Source: Rhizopus sp. PT2906
Lineage: Eukaryota > Mucoromycota > Mucoromycetes > Mucorales > Rhizopodaceae
Direction: 5' to 3'
NCBI GenBank assembly: GCA_025529335.1
Contig: JAMYHX010000835.1
Location: 1 to 10,608, forward strand
Length of the DNA stretch: 10,608 bases
The notes below the pieces were generated by a model. That model saw only the letters and a program-made list of their open reading frames with translations. It was not told where the DNA came from and ran no database searches. The translations under genes and the position numbers were made by a program. Position 1 is the first letter of the stretch, and every line of letters starts with the position of its first letter. Positions 1-6,888 of this stretch are shown in pieces.

Positions 1-81
1 TCCCGACGTCTCCTTTTTTTTTTTCTGGGTTAATGACACATTTTATTCTATATAGTCATTATCTAACCTTTACTGGTCGAT

Positions 82-330
82 TTATCTATTATTCACATAC
101 ACATACACACACATAGTTGTATAATAAAAAGTAAACTTTAAGATAAATTCTATAGTATTATTATTATTATTACCATTCGAGTTACGTAAGCTAGTGTCCT
201 GGTTAGCCAAGTCAATAAGAATACGACCAGCCTCAGCATCTAATTTATTAGATGAATCGCCATCTTGGTCTTGAGTGTCTCTTGTAGAAGAAGAACGAGG
301 TTGTACTTGTGTCGGATATTCCTGTAACAT
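82..330 (-). CDS. Uncertain first exon of an unrecognised protein, probably continuing past the left edge
   Basis: From an ATG at 330 the minus strand reads a polar, mixed-composition peptide (starts MLQEYPTQVQPRSSS, then an acidic Asp/Gln/Ser patch and the segment LDAEAGRILIDLANQ). This looks coding, not random. After about residue 58 the frame runs into Asn codons and a hydrophobic/low-complexity tail before its stop at 82. That tail is probably intron, with possible donors near 181 (GTAACT) and 171 (GTAATA). The same frame opens upstream to an ATG at 408 and would add 26 hydrophobic residues, but these are encoded by a CT/GA microsatellite and A/T runs, so I prefer 330. Upstream is a pyrimidine-rich stretch like the promoters of the other genes here. 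The ATG is followed by TTACAG, a possible splice acceptor, so it could instead be an alternative last exon of the OLA1 gene. Function unknown. Confidence 0.35.
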   Translation of the reverse strand: MLQEYPTQVQPRSSSTRDTQDQDGDSSNKLDAEAGRILIDLANQDTSLRNSNGNNNNNTIEFILKFTFYYTTMCVYVYVNNR

Positions 331-362
331 TTTAAATAATAATATTAAAAATAATATATAAA

Positions 363-379
363 AGAGAGAGAGAGAGAGA
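363..379. repeat. (AG)n microsatellite
   Basis: About eight AG units on the plus strand (CT on the minus strand). It lies just upstream of the minus-strand ATG at 330. A second run of the same motif is at 478-492. Confidence 0.9.
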
Positions 380-548
380 AATAATAATAAAAAAAAAACT
401 ATGCCCACTCTATATGAGATGTATGTGCATGTGTGAGTTTAAAAAAAAAAAAAAAGAATATAGAAGGCTGTGTGCAAGAGAGAGAGAGAGAAAGGATGTA
501 AATGTTGATACGTGCGTATTGGTGGAACAACTGTACGTCACATTTATA

Positions 549-554
549 TTTATT
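549..554 (-). terminator. Polyadenylation signal AATAAA for the OLA1 gene
   Basis: The minus strand reads AATAAA here, in an AT-rich context about 70 nt downstream of the OLA1 stop codon at 622-624. The position is right for a fungal 3' end. The motif is common in AT-rich DNA, so this is inference. Confidence 0.45.
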
Positions 555-621
555 TATATCACTTCTTTTTGTTGTTTGTCACTAAAATACACAGATGAGC
601 TTATGTACATTATTTACTTGC

Positions 622-664
622 TTATGTGGGCTTACCATTAAACTAGACAAACATCAAATTATTA

Positions 665-699
<35 letters not shown>

Positions 700-2198
700 T
701 ACTTACTTTGAAATAAGCAATATCTCCATCTTCCATTATATAATCTTTTCCTTTTTGAAGATATTTACCTGCTGCCTTGACTGCATTCTCAGAGCCATAA
801 TGTTGTAAATCATCTATTTTCATGATATCAGCAGAAATGAATCCTCTTTCAAAATCAGAACTAAGCAAAAAAAAAAAAGTGATAAGTGATATTGTAATGT
901 GTGTATGTATTAAAGTTACTGAATAACACCCGCTGCTTGAGGAGCCTTTGAGTTATTCTACAAGAAAATAAGGACTCATGCTCATCTTGTCAAAGACTGA
1001 CTTACTCTCACTGTCCATGCTCTCACTTCTTGTGGTCCACAAGTAAAATAATGGATCAAGTCAAGCGCTTTATATCCTGCCAAGATAACTTTGGGTAACT
1101 GTGATTCAACCGACGGATTTGACATTGTGCCTATCTTGGCTTCCAGTGGAACCGATAATGGGATGATGAGATCACCAGGATTATTGTGTTCAACCCAGTT
1201 GTTTATTTCAGGTAACCTATAATTTATGATTACTACTATTATTATTATTATTGTTGTTGTTGTCATCACTTGTCATTTACCACTTGTAGCCTTCATTGGC
1301 TATATATTCTTCTTCACTTACATTACAGAGATAAATCATGGGTTTAGCTGTGAGTAAATGCAACGTATTGATCACATTCACTTCAGGCACAGTCCACTCT
1401 CCCTTTCGGACATCTTTGCCCTTTGCCATAAATTCAGCCACCTTTTCTATAATATTCAATTCATCTCGCTTTGAGAGTCCTATCGTTGTCTTCTTTGTTG
1501 GCTCTCGACTTGCTTGTCTTGTCAATTCCATTATCTGACGCTCGAGTGTTTCCTCATCCTTTATTCTCAATTCATTTTGAATAATTTCCAAGTCTCTCAC
1601 AGGATTGACCGTATCTTCCACGTGAGTAATATTCTCATTATCGAATGCTCGCACAAGGTGGTATATAGCATCTACAGAAGATACATTCGATAAAAACGCA
1701 TTTCCTAATCCGGCGCCTTGTGAGGCTCCTTTGACAAGCCCAGCAATATCAACTACAGTTAACTATGGATATTTCGTGTGTGTCATTATTGCTATACGTA
1801 ATATAGTATCATCATTTTTTACGTGGGCAGGTGTTATTTTTTTGGGTTGATATAGGTTGACAAGCCAATCAAATCGACTATCAGGCACCTGAACTCGTGC
1901 TTCTGAAGGGTCAATCGTACAAAACGGATAATTTTCTGCAGGTACGCTGCTGTTTGTCAGTGTATTAAACAAGGACGACTTTCTATATTGACATTAACTC
2001 TCTGTCTTCTTTAACTCATTCCTCTTTTCTTTTTTTTTTTTTTTTTTTTTTTTACCCAATATTAGGAAGTCCAACAATGCCCATTCGAAGATTGTTGGAC
2101 GGTCTACCAAGGATTGCTTTTTCTTTAACAATCTCTTTTTTAGCAACTTTCTTTTTGGCAAACTGAATACTTGACGTGAATAGGCTTCGTTTCAACAT
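622..2198 (-). CDS. OLA1: OLA1/YchF-family P-loop ATPase, possibly organellar
   Basis: Seven exons: 2198-2056, 1982-1823, 1762-1281, 1216-1006, 957-920, 860-707 and 642-622, giving 402 aa (human OLA1 is about 396). Introns are 73, 60, 64, 48, 59 and 64 nt, all GT-AG with consistent phase. Motifs: P-loop GLPNIGKSS (43-51), G3 DIAG (106-109) followed by Leu instead of a catalytic Gln, the family His at about 136 (YHLVRAF), and G4 NVSE (248-251) in place of NKxD, which in this family goes with ATP rather than GTP use. A charged helical/coiled-coil insertion follows at about 155-220, and a C-terminal TGS domain holds FTCGPQEVRAWTVR, KAPQAAG and GSENAVKAAGKY. OLA1/YchF proteins bind ribosomes and modulate stress responses. 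The first 30 residues (MLKRSLFTSSIQFAKKK, then Lys-rich) resemble a mitochondrial presequence and differ from the usual short OLA1 N-terminus, so this may be a paralog. The start has A at -3. Confidence 0.93.
643..706 (-). repeat. (ATT)n-filled last intron of the OLA1 gene
   Basis: This intron has a GTAAGT donor at 706 and a GTCTAG acceptor ending at 643. Roughly 40 of its 64 nt are an interrupted ATT/AAT trinucleotide repeat (about 660-700). Read-through would give Val-Ser-Lys-stop. Splicing gives the family-typical ending YFKFNGKPT. Confidence 0.85.
2030..2053. repeat. 24-base T homopolymer inside OLA1 intron 1
   Basis: Twenty-four consecutive T on the plus strand, so A on the gene strand, beginning immediately after the GT of the 5' splice site at 2055-2054. 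It belongs to intron 1 (1983-2055). The run length may be unreliable in the assembly, but it does not affect the coding frame. Confidence 0.9.
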
Positions 2199-2859
2199 GG
2201 TAAAGGAACAAGTTGTTCAAAATAATAACAAAAAAGGGACACTTTAAAAACGTAGTCACTTTCAGAGGAGTTCAAAGGTGAATAGCCAGTACAGAAGGAC
2301 ATTGGCCGTGTTTTGATTTAGCCTGTGTATGTGATTGGGATTAATGATAAACTACTATGATATCACTACTTCTTCACTTCATCAAAGTTTTAAAGAAGCT
2401 AAACTTTCGCCGTCTTACCGAATGTTATTAGCTCTCTCATTTTTTTTTATTTGTTTTTTGAGAAAATTCACTTGATCTGATACACAAAGATCTACGCTAT
2501 GGCTTATAAGTCACAAATCTTAATAATTGAACGGTCGTTCATGAAAGCTTTTAAGACCCAAATACTATACATAAAAAGACGTGCCAAATATTACAATGTT
2601 TAAAAATACATATCCCATATAAGAACTTATTCAAAAGATAATATCAATAATCTCAAAACAAAAATCCTCTGCTTTATAATAGATAACCAGTATCGTCGTT
2701 GTACCTGGTTTTTATCTGGAAAGAGAGTAAAAGGACTAAAAAGGAAATCTGAGGTTGCCTGAAATTTTAGCTGGAAAAAAAATATAATTATCACTCTTTC
2801 CCTTTTTTCTTGTTTTTTTTTTTTCTCTTTTCTTTTTTTTATTTTATGAAAAACAAGAA
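2199..2859. promoter_or_regulatory. Divergent promoter region, OLA1 (minus) / claudin-like gene (plus)
   Basis: No credible gene in this 661-bp stretch: open frames are short and low in complexity, and I see no tRNA. It separates two start codons facing away from each other and must carry both promoters. The right-hand part (2791-2845) is a strong pyrimidine-rich T/C tract just before the plus-strand ATG, as is typical of fungal core promoters. A 14-bp inverted repeat lies at 2528-2541. A minus-strand open frame at 2627-2893 is the complement of the pyrimidine tract and is rejected as a gene. Confidence 0.6.
2528..2541. promoter_or_regulatory. 14-bp inverted repeat, possible regulator site
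   Basis: TGAACG-GT-CGTTCA: perfect 6-bp arms around a 2-bp centre, in the middle of a divergent promoter. It could be a site for a dimeric regulator. A single such palindrome can arise by chance, so confidence is low. Confidence 0.25.
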
Positions 2860-2869
2860 ATGTCCATAA
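2846..2869 (+). promoter_or_regulatory. Overlapping upstream ORF (7 codons plus stop) at the claudin-like start
   Basis: An ATG at 2846, with T at -3 (weak context), reads seven codons and stops at 2867-2869, past the main start at 2860 and in another frame. If the mRNA begins upstream of 2846, scanning ribosomes must skip it to reach the main ATG, which has G at -3. The transcript start is not known, so this may be untranscribed. Confidence 0.35.
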
Positions 2870-4560
2870 GGCGTGAATCCCCTTATGGTCCATTTGTTGA
2901 GCATGTCCTTTTACCGGCTATTAGAATAGGAGTATTAGCATTATCCATATTAGCCATTGGATTTGGAAGTTGGCTCGAGACCAATGAATCCATTAGCGAT
3001 TGTACGTTTAAAAGTACCATGTCTATGCATCAAGTATTCCTTTATAGAAATATCACAAGTAATTTGACTACACCTGATTCAGTATCATTTGGTCTGTGGA
3101 AACATTGTTACATCTATGCTCTAAACTGTTCTTGTTCACCTACAAACCTAAGATATCAACCTGGTAATATAAGATAGTATGACATAACCATGATATCATG
3201 CGCTCAGCTCTCTTTCTCTTCTTTCGTTTGTTTAGACGTCTCTACTGTTCTTCAAGTGGCCACTCAAAATAATGCTACAGCCCCTATTACTGCACCTACT
3301 TCATTAAGTCGTATCGTACCCCTTCTTTTAGCAACCGTATTTGGAGGTGTTGCCTTCTTACTTGGACTTTATTCAAACAAAGGAGGAAAATACTTGTATC
3401 GTCGAATTGTTGTTGGATTCATCTTGGCTACATCTATACTTGTTGCTTACACGTTTGGTTCCTCTTATCAGCATTATTATCAAATGATCAAAGAAACATG
3501 CCAAGACACCAGCAATAAAGTGTACTGCGCTCGACACGTTGTTCAAGCTGAATCTATTCTATTTGCTGTTGCCCTCGGTCTTTTATTTTTCAGCCTCTTG
3601 TTCTGGACTATTGCTTCTGCGTTCTTTACAAAAAGTGCCAACGATAATATATCTGAAAAGGAAGAAGAAACTGAGGAACTGAAGCCAGCGTTCATGTCCC
3701 AAACTCACCAAAGAAATTACAGCCCAACGACATCCGATTATACCCCAAGCAAGACTACGACAGCTTATTCATCCCAAGATGAATTAGCAGTATGGCGTGA
3801 CGTTGCGATGTTTGATCAAGACAATATAATTTGGGAAGAGGACAAACGAAATTTGTATCACCATCAGAACGGCAGTAGAGGATCATCTTCTACAGACACT
3901 GCAGAGTATTACAAAAAGCCGACCAAGAGATACTACAGCCCTGTAGAAAAATCATTGTCTCCTCCACCTGCGTCTGCGAGTAAATCCAGTAGACGAGATT
4001 CACCAAACAACTCTCATGGTTATCATAGGCAGCAAAAGAGACGTTCATCTAATAATGCAAATTACCAACAACAGCAACAGCATAGGATGAGTAAACGTCA
4101 TGATCAAAAGTATAATCATCGTCAACAGCCTAGAAAGGAAAGTCAGGATTCCACCATGACCTTTGGTGGTTATAAACCAAGGAAACTCTCTCAGGGATAC
4201 TCTGACTGGGAACAACGATATCAAACATCACGGCTCAGTATGGGTGGCGGAGGTGGCGCGATGAAGACTCCAACGAGCATGTCACCACACCCTTTCCAAT
4301 ACCCTACGGACGCGTCCAACGCTAGAAACTCATTCTGCATGACTCCTAATTTTGATGACCAACCATCTGAACCGTCTTCCAACAGTTATTTTCCTCAACA
4401 GGAGCATCGAAAGTCATCTACTAGTAGTCTGGGTTATGTGCCTATCTTGAACATGCCACCTTCAGGAACACCAGAATCGACAATAGAGCACCCACTGAAC
4501 AAGAAGGTGATCACAGATAAGCGAATTCAAGAATATCTTCAGAATTCACGTCCCTATTAA
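2860..4560 (+). CDS. Claudin/SUR7/PalI-like tetraspan membrane protein with long cytosolic tail
   Basis: Two exons, 2860-3163 and 3236-4560, joined across a 72-nt intron (GTAATA...TTTAG, phase 1), give 542 aa. Four membrane segments are visible: about 16-38, 128-147, 159-176 and 208-232. The first extracellular loop has the claudin-superfamily signature W..GLW..C......C (W38, GLW 78-80, C83, C90) and N-glycosylation sequons at N42, N64, N68 and N89. Loop two has a cysteine pair (KETC...VYC). The remaining 310 residues are a hydrophilic, low-complexity Ser/Gln/His/Tyr-rich cytosolic tail ending QEYLQNSRPY. The tail has five R-[RK]-x-S motifs and about nine Ser/Thr-Pro sites. Fungal proteins of this shape include SUR7 (eisosomes) and PalI/Rim9 (ambient pH sensing); the topology supports the superfamily, not a particular member. 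The second exon alone offers an ATG at 3190, but that sits in the intron and would lose helix 1 and the loop motif. Confidence 0.8.
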
Positions 4561-4715
4561 TTTTGTAATTTTATATTATTATTGTTTGTTATTAATCTTG
4601 TAATTTTATATACACTTTATTCAATTAGACACTCAAACTCACGTCTGTATGAATGTTTGTTTAAAGAGAGAGAGAAAAGGGAGGAAAGGGGGATTATTGA
4701 AGTTTTTTGTTAAAT

Positions 4716-4738
4716 GCGTGTGTGTATGTGTGTGTGTA
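4716..4738. repeat. Interrupted (GT)n microsatellite
   Basis: About ten GT units broken by one TAT interruption, in the 3' flank of the claudin-like gene. Confidence 0.85.
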
Positions 4739-5027
4739 TATAAATTAATGCACAGGATCAATGGACCGCCATGGTCTCCCTTTTTTAAATGTCAATTGTT
4801 ATGTGCGCGCCAAAAAAAAAAAATAACGATTTAATATAGATTAAGCTGGCCTTTTTTTTTTTCTAGTTCTATCCTATTCTTCCTCTACATTTAACCTCAT
4901 ATCCTAGGTTTTTTTGTTGTCTCTTCTCTCCTTTTCTTTCGTTTACAGTTTGAAAAAGGATTCATAGACCTTTACATCTCCTTGATATTCTTAACTTTGT
5001 TCTTGGAGTACATTTAGGGAGTCAAAT

Positions 5028-5047
5028 AAAGAAAGAAAGAAAGAAAG
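5028..5047. repeat. (GAAA)n microsatellite
   Basis: Five AAAG/GAAA units, partly overlapping an AATAAA at 5025-5030 on the plus strand and followed by a G-rich patch. It sits between two convergent 3' ends. Confidence 0.85.
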
Positions 5048-5059
5048 GAGGGGGGAATA

Positions 5060-5065
5060 TTTATT
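5060..5065 (-). terminator. Polyadenylation signal AATAAA for the F-box gene
   Basis: The minus strand reads AATAAA 22 nt past the TAA stop at 5088-5090, a usual distance for a short 3' UTR. Confidence 0.55.
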
Positions 5066-5087
5066 AAGCTATTTACAAATGTCCAAA

Positions 5088-6785
5088 TTATGACAAATAA
5101 ACCAAGTTTACATTATTCTCCAAGCAAAGACACTCCAGAATCAAGAGAGACTCCTCATCATATCCATATTTTCTTATACTAAGACTAGATAGGTGTGGGC
5201 ACTTGTTGAACAGATAAGAAAAGACTTTAGTATTCATTTTCCCTTCCTTGACAATGAGAGAGGTCAACGTATCGTGCTTGATGTGTGTGCTTGCGTCTGG
5301 ATGACTTAAGGTGACTTCGCCCACATAGGTCACTTCATCTATCTCTTCTAAACTATTACCGCTGCTGTCACTGTCATCAAACAGGTATGTATTAGATAGA
5401 ATAAAGGTCAAGGTCTTCAAGTATGTGAAATGCTCGAGGATGGTATCCAAGCACTGAAAACCGAGTGAATAGGTTGCCATATATTTCCTGGTCTCTTTGA
5501 TCGTCAGTTCGGTGATATAGTAAGTAAGTGATTCGGTAGCGAGTTTCAAATGTTCGATTAGACCTTGGTTATTGTCCATTGGATCAAATGGGTGGACGAT
5601 GTTAAAAGAGTGGTGCACTTGACTTTGCAAGGGCAAGAATTCTGTTTCTGAGTTGGCCATGGGCATATGTTCAAAAAAGTCATGTATGAAGTTGATATGG
5701 AGTGATGTACTGATCGTAAAGTGTACATAAGCAGCTGAAGTCATGTAGATGATGGATGACAGATAGATAGCAAGCAAGAGTCCTCCAGCCTTACCAAGAT
5801 TAATGTGCAGTCGACGGACAGAAAGTTTGTGGGTATCTTGTGACGATGTCATGTATTCGTTATGAAAGAGGCCAAGGATGCCATCTAATATGTCTGCCTT
5901 TGTCCTATCGCTCATGGGCTGTACGATACCTTCTTGATTCTTTTGGTAAGCGACTTGAAATGCCAATGTGTCGATGTAACTATAGTTACGTTTGATAAAC
6001 GGGATCCACGGATGCTGTGTGTTATCAATCAAACAACCTAATGTGTGTATGCGCTGCTCTTTGTTACTGTACGTGGGGATGTCGTCTGTGTCTGGCGCTT
6101 TCTTCATCTTTACCCACAGACTCAGTTCCTCCAACTGCGGATGCTCACGAAAGATATGGACAATATCTTGAATGTACAAGTGAAAGTACTTGCTTTTCAA
6201 CCGAATAACTTTTAGACTGGGCAGCATGCTTATGTCTTGAAGGATGTGCTCTCGAGTGATACCATAGCTGCTAAGGGATAGGCTCGTGTCAACACCGTAT
6301 GTCGTCAGTCGATGACCCAAAGAAACCATTGTCTTTCTTGACTTTCGACTTCCATCACAATCTGAAAGCTTACTCAGATAAAGCCAATGATGATCCAGAT
6401 CAAGTTCGTGCAGGAATCGCCAATAATGCGGAAACCGAAAGGTCAATTGGGTCACAAAGGGGCAATGTCTTGCCAGTAATTCAAATTCGGTAAAGACCAT
6501 CTCTTTTTCTCCAAAGTTACACTCATCCATACTGTCAATGTTCATCTGGATCGTTCGTACCGCTCTTCCAGGCCTCAAGACGTTTGAATGATGAGTGATT
6601 GTGTGAAGAAAGATGCGAAATGACTTTAATGTCTTAAAAGTGACATCTTCATAAATCAGATTGATCAATGTCTTGTACCAAGCTTTGCAAATAGTTAAAC
6701 AGCTCAATCTGTCTACTTTGTTTAGATAAAGTGCAATAGATTTTATAATTTCTGAAGGTAGTTTTGTCGCATTATCATTATTCAT
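5088..6785 (-). CDS. F-box protein, probable SCF ubiquitin-ligase adaptor with degenerate leucine-rich repeats
   Basis: One uninterrupted frame of 565 aa from the ATG at 6785. Residues about 8-50 form an F-box: KLPSEIIKSIALYLNKVDRL, then SCLTICKAWYKTLI, with the Leu-Pro, buried Leu/Ile and Cys...Trp positions expected for SKP1 binding. The rest is a repeating pattern of hydrophobic segments and short helices (LPSLKVIRLKSK, HPQLEELSLWVKM, CPHLSSLSIRKYG, FTYLKTLTFIL), which fits an irregular leucine-rich-repeat substrate domain. The frame extends 21 codons upstream to a GTG at 6848, but no ATG lies there and the family begins near the F-box, so 6785 is the start. In the SCF complex such a protein would choose a substrate for ubiquitination; the substrate is unknown. 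It has no introns, unlike its intron-rich neighbours. Its ATG lies 103 bp from the stop of the permease gene on the same strand. Confidence 0.85.
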   Translation of the reverse strand: MNNDNATKLPSEIIKSIALYLNKVDRLSCLTICKAWYKTLINLIYEDVTFKTLKSFRIFLHTITHHSNVLRPGRAVRTIQMNIDSMDECNFGEKEMVFTEFELLARHCPFVTQLTFRFPHYWRFLHELDLDHHWLYLSKLSDCDGSRKSRKTMVSLGHRLTTYGVDTSLSLSSYGITREHILQDISMLPSLKVIRLKSKYFHLYIQDIVHIFREHPQLEELSLWVKMKKAPDTDDIPTYSNKEQRIHTLGCLIDNTQHPWIPFIKRNYSYIDTLAFQVAYQKNQEGIVQPMSDRTKADILDGILGLFHNEYMTSSQDTHKLSVRRLHINLGKAGGLLLAIYLSSIIYMTSAAYVHFTISTSLHINFIHDFFEHMPMANSETEFLPLQSQVHHSFNIVHPFDPMDNNQGLIEHLKLATESLTYYITELTIKETRKYMATYSLGFQCLDTILEHFTYLKTLTFILSNTYLFDDSDSSGNSLEEIDEVTYVGEVTLSHPDASTHIKHDTLTSLIVKEGKMNTKVFSYLFNKCPHLSSLSIRKYGYDEESLLILECLCLENNVNLVYLS

Positions 6786-6859
6786 AATTCTTTGGGAAGA
6801 GAAAAACCGAATTTTTAAAACTGCCGTAAAAATTACATTAAAAGACACTTGATCATATC

Positions 6860-6886
6860 TTTATTCGTATCATCCTTTAGTTTATT
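6860..6886 (-). terminator. Two AATAAA signals at the permease 3' end
   Basis: The minus strand has AATAAA at 6881-6886, almost directly after the permease stop (6889-6891), and again at 6860-6865. Both lie in the 103-bp gap before the F-box ATG. The second is better placed for cleavage, but that would put the end of this mRNA inside the F-box promoter or 5' UTR. Confidence 0.5.
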
Positions 6887-6888
6887 CG

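Larger units (their letters stand above)
331..621. other. Intergenic spacer between the OLA1 gene and the left-edge exon
   Basis: This stretch holds the presumed OLA1 3' end and the promoter of the 82-330 exon. On the minus strand an AATAAA lies at 549-554, about 70 nt past the OLA1 stop. It also contains two GA/CT microsatellites (363-379 and 478-492) and a 15-base A run (441-455). A plus-strand open frame at 414-641 is repeats and low-complexity residues and is not a gene. Confidence 0.6.
4561..5087. other. Convergent intergenic region with simple repeats
   Basis: This 527-bp stretch holds the 3' ends of the claudin-like gene (from the left) and the F-box gene (from the right). A 14-bp direct repeat TTGTAATTTTATAT occurs at 4563-4576 and 4598-4611, right after the claudin-like stop. 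Its UGUA and UAUA motifs could act in 3'-end formation. A GT repeat lies at about 4716-4738, a GAAA repeat at 5028-5047, and several A or T runs are present. A plus-strand open frame at 4649-4834 is mostly GT repeat (a Cys-Val run) and is not a gene. Confidence 0.65.

Noticed and set aside
330..408. Hydrophobic N-terminal extension (26 residues) that would make the left-edge exon a signal-anchor protein
   Set aside because: It is encoded by a CT/GA microsatellite and A/T runs, which read as Leu/Ser/Phe by composition alone. A later ATG at 330 fits better.
2030..2053. Poly-T run as the tail of a retroelement
   Set aside because: It lies between a valid donor and acceptor inside the OLA1 gene, with no target-site duplication or element sequence next to it.
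2627..2893. Minus-strand open frame rich in Lys/Glu and Phe
   Set aside because: It is the complement of the promoter pyrimidine tract and overlaps the start of the claudin-like gene.
4649..4834. Plus-strand open frame with a Cys-Val run
   Set aside because: Composed of a GT microsatellite and GA-rich sequence. No coding character.
6017..6493. Two plus-strand open frames inside the F-box gene
   Set aside because: Antisense shadows without family motifs, fully inside a long intact minus-strand gene.
6786..6848. Upstream extension of the F-box protein by 21 residues (apparent mitochondrial-like start)
   Set aside because: It begins at a GTG, has no ATG, and lies before the F-box in the short promoter gap. 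Non-ATG starts are not expected here.
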